Of a stretch of DNA of 34,568 nucleotides, positions 22,124 to 29,343 are shown one piece after another. The notes beneath the pieces are model-generated. The model had not been told where the DNA came from. It made no database searches and worked only from the letters and a program-made list of their open reading frames with translations. The stretch is from an uncultured Bacteroidales bacterium (GTDB lineage Bacteria; Bacteroidota; Bacteroidia; Bacteroidales; Paludibacteraceae), in NCBI GenBank assembly GCA_902783545.1, contig CACZRD010000095.1:1-34568 (forward strand), written 5' to 3'. The position numbers and the translations under genes were made by a program. Position 1 is the stretch's first letter. The number at the start of each line of letters is the position of its first letter.

Positions 22124-23143
22124 ATGGAAGAAAACCAATTGGTAACCCTGGAAGAACTGGAAGCTTTGTATAAAGAATCTCCACGCAACAAAGAGCATAC
22201 AACTCTCTCGATCTCAAGCAACTCTGCCCTTGAGCGGCATTTGCTTGCTGAGCGATTGTTTCAGCAGGACTATCATGAAGTGAATTGGCTTGAGCAGATC
22301 AAATCACCCGAATGGCTCTTTGCTTATGCCGAAGCGTGGATACGTCCTTTGTTTTGGCAGGATCCTTCTACGTTTAAAAATTTACTAATTGACGGAAACG
22401 TGGCGGAAGAGGAGTTTGCTTATGATAGGTATCCGGTAGTCAGCGAGTTAGTGGATTATATTTACGAGCAGCTTGTTCTCGCTTTTGCAGATAAACCGGC
22501 TGTGTTTGAAGAGAATTACTTTGAATTGGGGATTGTCAAAGGAAAGCACAACTGGGCGCCGCTCACATGGGATGTAAAGAGTTTCATTGATGAATTGTTA
22601 GCGGGACGCGAAATTGATGACGAAGACCTGAATAAGAAGTACTACAACTTCATCCGCTTGCGCTATAATCTTACAACTATTGCCGAGCAGCGCAGTGGAA
22701 AACGCGCAGCAGAATTGTTGCACGCCTTACAAAACGAATGGCCGACAATCAAACAATGGAAAACCGGTACCCGACAGATGGCTGACGACGATATCGCTGA
22801 CTTTGAAGACAACCTCTTTCATGGCTTCGACGATATCCTACCGGAGTGGGAAAAAGATAATAACCGGTCGACCAACACTGTTAAGCCCGATAGCTCGTTC
22901 TTTATCATAACAAATGATATAACGTATGAAAAGTGCGAAGAAGTGTTGATAGACACAATCAATTATGCAAAGAGTAAGGCAAACGCTTGCCGAAAATTAA
23001 CATCTTCTGCAAATGCGAAATACTTCGATCTGAGCGACAAAACAGACGACGAAAAAGCGGCTGCCATCAATCCTTGGGTGGCACGCACAAACAAAGATTA
23101 TGTCTTCACTGCCGATGATTTCCGTAAGGCGCGCAACGGCTGA
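22124..23143 (+). CDS. Unrecognised 339-residue acidic cytoplasmic protein
   Basis: 339 residues, no signal peptide or membrane helix, rich in Glu, Asp, Trp and aromatic residues, and predicted mostly helical by eye. Visible features are an N-terminal LVTLEELEALYKE, a Trp-rich region (VNWLEQIKSPEWLFAYAEAW; then WIRPLFWQDPSTF), and a C-terminal Lys-rich part ending in DYVFTADDFRKARNG. I do not recognise a family. Base use is more AT-rich than in the upstream genes and no repeat arrays interrupt it. It is 28 nt from the upstream stop with no clear promoter, and a hairpin terminator follows at 23217-23250. The frame is long and ends cleanly, so it is very likely a real gene, perhaps accessory. 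Confidence 0.75.
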   Translation: MEENQLVTLEELEALYKESPRNKEHTTLSISSNSALERHLLAERLFQQDYHEVNWLEQIKSPEWLFAYAEAWIRPLFWQDPSTFKNLLIDGNVAEEEFAYDRYPVVSELVDYIYEQLVLAFADKPAVFEENYFELGIVKGKHNWAPLTWDVKSFIDELLAGREIDDEDLNKKYYNFIRLRYNLTTIAEQRSGKRAAELLHALQNEWPTIKQWKTGTRQMADDDIADFEDNLFHGFDDILPEWEKDNNRSTNTVKPDSSFFIITNDITYEKCEEVLIDTINYAKSKANACRKLTSSANAKYFDLSDKTDDEKAAAINPWVARTNKDYVFTADDFRKARNG

Positions 23144-23152
23144 TATGTCGGA

Positions 23153-23216
23153 TTATTTCCGCGGAAAATAAGCAAATTTTCCGCATTCTTTCCGAATATT
23201 TTCCGAATACTTTCCG
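23153..23216. repeat. TTCCG boxes at 11-bp spacing, with an adjacent palindrome
   Basis: TTCCG begins at 23157, 23179, 23190, 23201 and 23212: four boxes exactly 11 bp apart and a fifth 22 bp before. TTATTTCC-GCGGAAAATAA (23153-23171) is a near-palindrome around the first box. The array lies between the 339-residue gene and the terminator/promoter of the winged-helix gene. Helical phasing suggests protein binding on one face of the DNA, but this is inference. Confidence 0.6.
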
Positions 23217-23250
23217 AAAACGAGACAAAATTTGCATGTCTCGTTTTTTT
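23217..23250 (+). terminator. Hairpin terminator whose loop holds the next promoter's -33
   Basis: AAAACGAGAC (23217-23226) pairs with GTCTCGTTTT (23238-23247), loop AAAATTTGCAT, followed by Ts. The loop's TTTG (23231-23234) is the -33 of the following promoter. Confidence 0.7.
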
Positions 23251-23262
23251 GTCGTAACTTTG
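23231..23262 (+). promoter_or_regulatory. Promoter of the winged-helix protein gene
   Basis: -33 TTTG (23231-23234), 20-nt spacer, -7 TAACTTTG (23255-23262). Predicted start near 23269, leader about 60 nt. Confidence 0.78.
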
Positions 23263-23329
23263 CACTGCGTTTTGATTCGAGGGGGCGGATGTTAACAATT
23301 TTTATGTAAATTATAGAAATAGTAAAAGC

Positions 23330-24115
23330 ATGAATATCTTGCTTAACAACATAGTAGGTAAAACGTACGCACTTAACGCCAATGAGGCGAGTGTGTACGC
23401 TGCTATTGATTTGTTCAGCAAGAAAGACGGTTTATATATCTCCTATCAGACCCTGGCTATCGAGCTGCCGTTCAAAATCAATGCCAAAACTATCGAGCGA
23501 GCTGTCCATCGCCTCACCAAACTCGGACTTATTGAGAGACGAGGCAATGCACTCTTCACAACGACAAATTGTCCCTCTACGCCCCAGACAATTAGTCCCG
23601 CCGCACAGACAGTTAGTCCTGCCTCGCAGACAAATTGTACCTCGCACACAGACAAATTGTCCCACATAGATAATAAAGATATAAATAAAGAAAGAGTAGA
23701 GACTCTTCCGGCGTGCGATACAATCGCTACGCCTATTCCCTCAACCCCTTCTTCTTTTTTTCAAAATTCTTCTTTTGATCTATTACTTAAAGCCTTCAAA
23801 GCGCATAACCCCAGCAACCGACCCTCTGCCAACATCCTTGCTGCCGCCCGCACACTCTGGGACGAACTCCCGGACTACAAGCACAATCAACTCCTGCAAG
23901 CCATCCAAGACGGCTCGTGGAATAAACCCCGCCTCGATTGGCTGATCTCAGACTTCCCCTTCCGCGAACCCGTCAACTATGCCGGCATATCAGCACCGCA
24001 AGGAGAAAAACTCTTCCTTGTCCCTCTGGCGCCGAACAAAAAAGGTCTATTCACCGAAAAGGATGTCAAGGAGTTCAACCTCCCCAACCCCGAGCCCTAC
24101 GATCCAAACGGATGA
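23330..24115 (+). CDS. Winged-helix DNA-binding protein, possible replication initiator-like
   Basis: 261 residues. The N-terminal 75 residues look like a winged helix: NEASVYAAIDLFSKKDGLY, ISYQTLAIELPFKINAKTIE, RAVHRLTKLGLIERRGNALF. A linker (about 79-115) made of repeated QTNCPS/QTISPA/QTVSPA units follows, then a C-terminal domain (about 145-261) with ILAAARTLWDELPDYKHNQL and WNKPRLDWLISDFPFREPVNY. The last segment recalls the tail of phage replication proteins that have a WLL-x-NF-x-GNY-like motif; this is a weak resemblance. The linker-coding DNA holds five palindromic repeats, as in lambda O, where origin iterons lie inside the initiator gene. No phage genes are nearby. DNA binding is likely; a replication role is inference. 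Confidence 0.7.
   Translation: MNILLNNIVGKTYALNANEASVYAAIDLFSKKDGLYISYQTLAIELPFKINAKTIERAVHRLTKLGLIERRGNALFTTTNCPSTPQTISPAAQTVSPASQTNCTSHTDKLSHIDNKDINKERVETLPACDTIATPIPSTPSSFFQNSSFDLLLKAFKAHNPSNRPSANILAAARTLWDELPDYKHNQLLQAIQDGSWNKPRLDWLISDFPFREPVNYAGISAPQGEKLFLVPLAPNKKGLFTEKDVKEFNLPNPEPYDPNG
23563..23661. repeat. Five GACAAWTTGTC-like palindromes inside the winged-helix gene
   Basis: GACAAATTGTC (23563-23573), GACAATTAGTC (23587-23597), GACAGTTAGTC (23608-23618), GACAAATTGTA (23629-23639), GACAAATTGTC (23651-23661); starts 24, 21, 21 and 22 bp apart. The first and last are perfect 11-bp palindromes. Copies 1-4 are read in one frame (TNC/TIS/TVS/TNC) and copy 5 in another (DKLS), so the DNA sequence, not the peptide, is what repeats. 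Confidence 0.85.
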
Positions 24116-24133
24116 ATTTATTTTGTCAATTAC

Positions 24134-24150
24134 GTCGGATGTCATCCGAC
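24134..24150. repeat. 8-bp palindrome downstream of the winged-helix gene
   Basis: GTCGGATG and CATCCGAC around a single T, 18 nt after the stop. It has the shape of an operator half-site pair. There is no T-tract, so it is unlikely to be a strong terminator. Confidence 0.5.
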
Positions 24151-24331
24151 ACCCCGCCCCGCAACCTCGCATCCCCAAAACCGCAAAAACGTACGTCAGT
24201 AACGAGCCATTATCGAGAGAATATCGAGAGTAAAACGAGGGTTCGTCATGTGCTCGCGATTTTATGAGCGAGTTTGTGCTCCGAAAAAGTCTTTAATAGT
24301 CTTTCATTGTTGACCTAAAAAACACAAAAGA

Positions 24332-24358
24332 ATCCGTTCAATCCGTTCCATCCGTGGG
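24332..24358. repeat. Three 9-nt repeats (ATCCGTTCA type)
   Basis: ATCCGTTCA, ATCCGTTCC, ATCCGTGGG in exact register, in non-coding DNA. Confidence 0.7.
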
Positions 24359-24435
24359 CGAAATCCAACAGCCTGATTTTGTGACCTTAACCTTGCAAAC
24401 CTACCCCTCTTATTTGCAACCTGCTTATAGCAGGG

Positions 24436-24451
24436 TGTACGATTTTTAAGA
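24436..24451. repeat. Left 16-bp inverted repeat of putative invertible promoter
   Basis: TGTACGATTTTTAAGA, the exact reverse complement of 24572-24587. The two copies enclose 120 bp that contains the only recognisable promoter of the surface-protein gene. Confidence 0.85.
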
Positions 24452-24571
24452 ATAGATTATACTTCTTTATGCTCTACAGCATATTTTTGCTTAAAAATTT
24501 GCATATTTCAAAGATTATTCTTAACTTTGCACCCGTTTTTGCGGCTATTTATTGCCAAATCTTGCGAACAA
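24452..24571. promoter_or_regulatory. Putative invertible promoter segment of the surface-protein gene
   Basis: A 120-bp segment between perfect inverted repeats. It holds a full core promoter that reads toward the downstream gene. In Bacteroides, promoters of capsule loci and surface proteins switch on and off by recombination between inverted repeats of similar size and spacing; this segment fits that pattern in the ON orientation. Inversion itself is inferred, and no recombinase gene is present in the window. Confidence 0.6.
24498..24529 (+). promoter_or_regulatory. Core promoter of the surface-protein gene
   Basis: -33 TTTG (24498-24501), 20-nt spacer, -7 TAACTTTG (24522-24529). Predicted start near 24536, leader about 127 nt, A-rich toward the ATG. 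Confidence 0.8.
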
Positions 24572-24587
24572 TCTTAAAAATCGTACA
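24572..24587. repeat. Right 16-bp inverted repeat of putative invertible promoter
   Basis: TCTTAAAAATCGTACA, reverse complement of 24436-24451. It lies between the predicted transcription start and the ATG, so it would be part of the mRNA leader. Confidence 0.85.
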
Positions 24588-24662
24588 TTTTGCAATAACA
24601 GCGTGCAGTCAAAAAACAAAACAGAAACCAATAACAGAACATTTAAACACAAAACAAATACG

Positions 24663-27600
24663 ATGAAACAGATTTACTCTAAATCTTCATTAACCTTAGG
24701 AACAAAGTTCCTCTCTAATACAATCAAAACACTCCTCATCCTCTTCTCCCTCCTCGCCTTCACTACCAACGCGTGGGGAGGAACATTGTACGGAAAGACA
24801 TCTGTAAAAGATGGAAAAGGGGGAGAAGTAGAAGTATCTATCTATTCAAAATATGCCCCTGACATTGCTGTGGATACAAAATCCACAACAGGTAGTTCTT
24901 GGGTTCAAGTGAGTACGGGCGCGGGGTCACTATACTGGGCTTTTTGTAGATTCAAAGTGAAAACTACGAGTACCGGATATACCTTTGATGGTTGGTATAA
25001 TACAAGCAACTCGCGAGTATCGACAGCAACTAATTATAAAACATCAAATGCGAAAGGAAATCGCACTGATCAGTATTACGCCAAGTTCACTCCGAACACC
25101 TACACCATCAAATTCAATGGCAATGGCGGCTCAGGAAGCATGAGTGAGCACACCTGTACTTATGATGTAGCGTGGACGCTTACAGCGAACTCATTTACAA
25201 AAGAAGGTTATACCTTCAATGGTTGGAACACAAAAGCTGATGGCACTGGTAATTCATTCACCAATCAGGCTTCTGTTACTAACATTACTTCAACTAATGG
25301 CGCAACCATCACCCTCTACGCCCAGTGGAAAGCGAACACCTACTATGTCAAGTTCAATGGCAACGGCGACTCCTCCGGCTCAATGACTAATCAGACATTG
25401 ACCTACGACAAGGCAGCAAACCTTAAAGCCAACGCGTTTGCGCGCTCATATACTGTAAAGTATGACGCTAATGGCGGCAGTTGCGCAAAGTCTTCCGAGA
25501 CAGCTACTTATACCTTCGGTGGCTGGGCTGAATCTGCAACCGGTGAAAAGAAATACAATAACCAAGAATCTGTAACAAACCTCACATCGACCAACGGCGC
25601 TACAATCAACCTCTATGCCCTCTGGACGAACGGAACAATCACTCTGCCGGCAGCAACAAAAACTGGCAAAGTGTTCGACGGATGGGGAATTATCGCAGGT
25701 ACAGATACTACTTATATTGGCGCAAAGAACGCTAACTACGACCCGACGTCCAGCGTAACCCTCAAGGCTCTTTGGACTGATATCGCATCTCCAAAATACA
25801 ATTGGAACGGTGCTGAGTCAAAATCCTACCGTGTAGGCGATCCGGCTCTTGACCTCAACGAACTCTGGGTAAGTAACAACGAAGATACCAAGAACTTTGA
25901 ACTTGTTTCCTTCACACCTTCCGGCACGAACAATACCGGCGCAACTGCTCCTACACTCGCCGACGGCATACTGACTTTAGGTCAGGCTGGCGAGGTGACC
26001 GTCAAAGTAACGCAGCCTGCATCGGATTATTTCTATGCCGGCGAAGCCGAACTGACTCTCACCATCAACAAACACGAGAATATCATCCTCGTCAAGGGCG
26101 TAGAGAACTACCGCAAAGAGATTGAGATCAATAGTTACGACAATGGCTTCACTTTCGCTGCAACAAACACCGATTACGCCAACTATCCTATCAATGTTGA
26201 ACAGATAGCCGGTCAGAACATTGCTACTTACTATCCCGACCAGAAAGCCATCTATAGTGGCAATATGTCCGGCGAAGCCGTTTGGCAAGTAACTCAAGCC
26301 GAGAACTACTACTACGAGGCAGACACTGCCACCCTCGCAATCGACGTACGCCTCGCTGCCGAAGTTGTCTGCTACGTGGTTAATGACGCAAGTGAGCATT
26401 CGTTCATGACGCATATATACGATGGTTCTGGACACTTCGATACTCCTATCGCGGTTAGTGATCCCGTAAAGAGTTTGTCGTTTAGTGCAAAGAAGGATGC
26501 TGCAGGCTTTAACTACTTCGTAGCTCAATATTCTACCGATAATGGCAACTCATGGAAAGATATCGTATCTCCGGATCTTTCAGGCAGCTATCAGAACTTT
26601 GGTCCTTACAACTTGCCGGTACACAATATCACGCATATTCGTTTCGGCGCTAAGACCGGTGGTACATTGTCGAAGTACTACAAGAACATCAAACTGACGC
26701 GTTTCACCTATCTCGACCTCTCTGAGGAGTCGATGACATTCGATAAGACGAACACCGATCAACCGCTCTATTGTGGCGACGCTGTGACCAAGGCCTTCAC
26801 CATCAATTGGAGTATGCCTGAGAACGGTACGCAGATCAATATTGCATCCACCAACTCGAAGTTCACTGTTTCGTCGACGACGATATCGAACACCGGCTGC
26901 AACGATGGCAACAACACCATCACCGTTACCTACTCATCGGACGTTGCCGGCACGTTCAATGGCAAGATCATCATCAACAACGAGGTGTTCTACAAGGAGA
27001 TTGCCGTAAGCGGTACAACCGTCAAACGCGATCAGACAATCGAGTGGACGCAAGCACAAGACGGCTACATCACAACCGACGCTATCACGCTCGCAGCTAC
27101 CGCTACATCCGAGCTTGTTCCGACCTATACGGTCGTTAGCGGCGACGATGTGGCTACGGTTGACGAGAATGGTGTTGTAACAGTCCTCAAAGCCGGTGAC
27201 GTTACGTTCCGCGCTTCGCAGGCCGGCGATGGCTGCTACAATGCAGCACAATATGTTGACCGTGAGTTCCATATTGATCTCGCACCGGGTAGCCTCACAA
27301 TGAACGACGGAAACGTGATTGTTAGCACGCTCGAGGATGTCAACACCATCGACCTGAGCGAACTCAAGAATGAGAATAATACGGCTGCAGACGATGGCGA
27401 ACTCTCCTTCGAGGTAATAAGCGCCAACGCTGCGCACGCTACGCTTGACGAGAACAACTTCTCTGCTGACGCGCTGGGTGATTACACCATCCGCGCTACG
27501 AAAGCCGAGACAGACTTCTATACCTCTGCAACCGCTGAGTTCACGGTGAGCGTTATCGAAGGCGTAATCTTCACCGGCACCAACGGTAACTGGGGCGAGG

Positions 27601-29081
27601 AGCGCAACTGGTCGGGAGACGAAGTTCCGGGCGCTACAGACCGCGTTATCATCAATGCTGACGTCGAGTTGTCCGAACCTTTCAGCGTTGCCGGCTTGAC
27701 AATCAATGAGGGCAAAACAGTAACCATCAAGGATGGTGGCAAACTCACCGTTGGCGACGGCAACTCGCTCAACCGCACCACCTACGGCAACATTATCGTC
27801 GAGGCTGGCGGACAACTCAACCTCACTACCGGTGCAGTCAAAGTCAACGACTTCACACTCTACTCCGGCTTCAAAGGCGGTCAGCCTAAGTCCGGACAGG
27901 TAGATAACGCCGGCGCACTCACTGCCCTCGGCAACGCATACTTCATCATCGACATTGATTCAACAGGCGCAATGGTAGTTAATGACTGGTACGATCTGAC
28001 TGTTCCGTTCCAAGTTGACGCCCGCACAGGCATCACACGCTACGAGAACGGCGATTGGCAGTCGCTCACCTATAATACGCACTATGCATTCATGGATTAT
28101 CATGAAGATGTACGTGCACGCGGTCAGAACGGCTGGAAGTGGTATAGCGGAACTCTCCAACCCTGTGTTATGTACTCGTTCATCTCTAATGCTACAACCA
28201 ACCGCTATCGCTTCGCAAGAGCAGCAAACAGCGCATTCAATACCGCACTGTCCTACCAACTGCAAGCGTCCGAAAGCGACGATAACACCCTCCGTGGCTG
28301 GAACGGTCTGGGCAACGGTACGTTGACCTACGTCACCATCGACGGTGCTCCTGTAGTACAGATGCTCGATCACGTTAACGACGTATATCAATCTGTTAAC
28401 TCCGCATCACACACCTTCGCCGTAGGCGCCGCATACTTCTATCAGGCTGCTAACACTGGCGATGAGTTGAGCATGAGCGCAGCTAACGGCGGCAGCAATA
28501 TCCTCCGTGCTCCGGAGCGTAACAATGCAGCAGACGCAAGCCAACGCTTCGGCTTGACGCTCGCTGCCGACGGACGTAACATCGATAATCTGTTCATCAC
28601 CTGCAGCGACGATGCTACTGACACCTACACCATCGGTAAGGATGTAGCGAAGATGGGTGCTACGACCGGTGCGAAGATCGCACGACTCTGGACGAACGCC
28701 AAGGGCACAAGCCTCTGCGCCGTGGATGCCGCTTACAACGATGATCAGGCAATTATTCCTCTGCAGATCTACACGCCGGCTGAGGCTACCTACACCCTCG
28801 CACTTGATAGCGAGCGTGACGAGCAGATCCTGCTCACGCGCAACGGTATCGTGGTTTGGGATCTGACCATCAGCGGTTACACCTTCGACCTCAATGCAGG
28901 CACGGATGACACCTACGCACTGCAAGTCGTACGCCGCGTGCAGAATGTGGTTACCGGAATCAACGCCATCGACAACAACGGCACGGAATTTGTAGAGAAA
29001 ATGATTGTTAACGGACAACTCTTCCTCCTGCGTGACGGCATCCTCTATGACGCACAAGGCCGCAAAGTTGAGAATCGTTAA
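24663..29081 (+). CDS. Large secreted/surface protein with InlB-type (Listeria-Bacteroides) repeats
   Basis: 1472 residues from the ATG at 24663; the frame is open further upstream but only through leader sequence. A signal peptide (LLILFSLLAFTTNAWG) ends at about residue 39. Listeria-Bacteroides repeats occupy about 95-375, with GYTFDGWYNT, YTIKFNGNGGSGSM, GYTFNGWNTKADGTG, LYAQWKANTYYVKFNGNG and LYALWTNG. Next come Ig-like and BIg2-like beta domains (to about 960; for example DGYITTDAITLAATATSE, VVSGDDVATVDENGVVTVLK), then a beta-helix-like part (GTNGNWGEERNWSGDEVPG, LTINEGKTVTIKDGGKLTVG). It ends in VNGQLFLLRDGILYDAQGRK, a C-terminal form common among exported Bacteroidales proteins and possibly a sorting signal. 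Adhesion or host/biofilm interaction is plausible but not shown. Expression probably depends on the promoter between the inverted repeats. Confidence 0.85.
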   Translation: MKQIYSKSSLTLGTKFLSNTIKTLLILFSLLAFTTNAWGGTLYGKTSVKDGKGGEVEVSIYSKYAPDIAVDTKSTTGSSWVQVSTGAGSLYWAFCRFKVKTTSTGYTFDGWYNTSNSRVSTATNYKTSNAKGNRTDQYYAKFTPNTYTIKFNGNGGSGSMSEHTCTYDVAWTLTANSFTKEGYTFNGWNTKADGTGNSFTNQASVTNITSTNGATITLYAQWKANTYYVKFNGNGDSSGSMTNQTLTYDKAANLKANAFARSYTVKYDANGGSCAKSSETATYTFGGWAESATGEKKYNNQESVTNLTSTNGATINLYALWTNGTITLPAATKTGKVFDGWGIIAGTDTTYIGAKNANYDPTSSVTLKALWTDIASPKYNWNGAESKSYRVGDPALDLNELWVSNNEDTKNFELVSFTPSGTNNTGATAPTLADGILTLGQAGEVTVKVTQPASDYFYAGEAELTLTINKHENIILVKGVENYRKEIEINSYDNGFTFAATNTDYANYPINVEQIAGQNIATYYPDQKAIYSGNMSGEAVWQVTQAENYYYEADTATLAIDVRLAAEVVCYVVNDASEHSFMTHIYDGSGHFDTPIAVSDPVKSLSFSAKKDAAGFNYFVAQYSTDNGNSWKDIVSPDLSGSYQNFGPYNLPVHNITHIRFGAKTGGTLSKYYKNIKLTRFTYLDLSEESMTFDKTNTDQPLYCGDAVTKAFTINWSMPENGTQINIASTNSKFTVSSTTISNTGCNDGNNTITVTYSSDVAGTFNGKIIINNEVFYKEIAVSGTTVKRDQTIEWTQAQDGYITTDAITLAATATSELVPTYTVVSGDDVATVDENGVVTVLKAGDVTFRASQAGDGCYNAAQYVDREFHIDLAPGSLTMNDGNVIVSTLEDVNTIDLSELKNENNTAADDGELSFEVISANAAHATLDENNFSADALGDYTIRATKAETDFYTSATAEFTVSVIEGVIFTGTNGNWGEERNWSGDEVPGATDRVIINADVELSEPFSVAGLTINEGKTVTIKDGGKLTVGDGNSLNRTTYGNIIVEAGGQLNLTTGAVKVNDFTLYSGFKGGQPKSGQVDNAGALTALGNAYFIIDIDSTGAMVVNDWYDLTVPFQVDARTGITRYENGDWQSLTYNTHYAFMDYHEDVRARGQNGWKWYSGTLQPCVMYSFISNATTNRYRFARAANSAFNTALSYQLQASESDDNTLRGWNGLGNGTLTYVTIDGAPVVQMLDHVNDVYQSVNSASHTFAVGAAYFYQAANTGDELSMSAANGGSNILRAPERNNAADASQRFGLTLAADGRNIDNLFITCSDDATDTYTIGKDVAKMGATTGAKIARLWTNAKGTSLCAVDAAYNDDQAIIPLQIYTPAEATYTLALDSERDEQILLTRNGIVVWDLTISGYTFDLNAGTDDTYALQVVRRVQNVVTGINAIDNNGTEFVEKMIVNGQLFLLRDGILYDAQGRKVENR

Positions 29082-29112
29082 GCAGACGGTAAACTCTTAA
29101 AAACTCAGACGT

Positions 29113-29211
29113 ATGAAAGATAAGAAACAGTATATCGCCCCGGGTACAACGATCGTGGACATCTGCACAGAGAGAATTCTGCAATTCCCATCGAACACCG
29201 TGAACCCCTAA
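29113..29211 (+). CDS. Small 32-residue ORF after the surface-protein gene
   Basis: ATG at 29113, TAA at 29209-29211. The product begins MKDKKQYIAPGTTIVDICTE and ends RILQFPSNTVNP. It lies 31 nt after the surface-protein stop and before the hairpin terminator, so it is probably on the same transcript. From memory, Bacteroidales genomes carry many short proteins of the kind M-K-K-x-Y-x-x-P-x-x-x-V with unknown function, and this one fits that form. It has a single Cys and no membrane helix. Real translation is plausible but unproven. Confidence 0.5.
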   Translation: MKDKKQYIAPGTTIVDICTERILQFPSNTVNP

Positions 29212-29263
29212 AATTTGGCACTACAACCTGCAAGATTTGCACGGTTGAAACATACTATAAAAG

Positions 29264-29301
29264 AAAATCCCACAAAAATTTGCAAATGTGGGATTTTTTT
29301 T
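29264..29301 (+). terminator. Strong hairpin terminator with embedded -33 element
   Basis: AAAATCCCACA (29264-29274) pairs with TGTGGGATTTT (29287-29297), an 11-bp stem, loop AAAATTTGCAAA, followed by a T-run to 29301. It ends the surface-protein transcript. The loop's TTTG (29279-29282) is the -33 of the next promoter, as at 23217. Confidence 0.85.
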
Positions 29302-29310
29302 GTATATTTG
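29279..29310 (+). promoter_or_regulatory. Promoter of the thioesterase-to-mazG gene cluster
   Basis: -33 TTTG (29279-29282), 20-nt spacer, -7 TATATTTG (29303-29310). Predicted start near 29317, leader about 27 nt. Confidence 0.78.
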
Positions 29311-29343
29311 CGCACTTTTTTCAAAATCCGTAAAAAAGACGTA

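Larger units (their letters stand above)
24116..24435. other. Intergenic region without genes
   Basis: No credible ORF. It holds a palindrome (24134-24150), a weak CTCGC/GCGAG hairpin (24253-24272), two TATCGAGAG copies near 24214-24236, a 9-nt repeat (24332-24358) and a small CCTGC-TTATA-GCAGG hairpin (24420-24434). The last could end transcripts weakly; no T-run follows it. Confidence 0.6.

Noticed and set aside
23563-23661. Possible CRISPR array (repeats about 21 bp apart)
   Set aside because: Units are short palindromes with about 10-nt gaps, inside an open gene, and no cas genes are present.
24134-24150. Palindrome as terminator of the winged-helix gene
   Set aside because: No T-tract follows and the center is a single base, so it fits an operator better; kept only as a repeat.
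24436-24587. Inverted repeats as ends of a small transposable element
   Set aside because: The 120-bp interior has no ORF and contains the promoter of the next gene, and no flanking target duplication is visible; an invertible promoter fits better, although a MITE is not strictly excluded.
24469-24666. 65-residue ORF across the surface-protein promoter
   Set aside because: It overlaps the -33/-7 boxes, the right inverted repeat and the leader, and its composition is that of A/T-rich non-coding DNA.
29215-29343. Upstream extension of the thioesterase
   Set aside because: It crosses a strong terminator and the gene's own promoter; the ATG at 29344 begins the hot-dog domain correctly.
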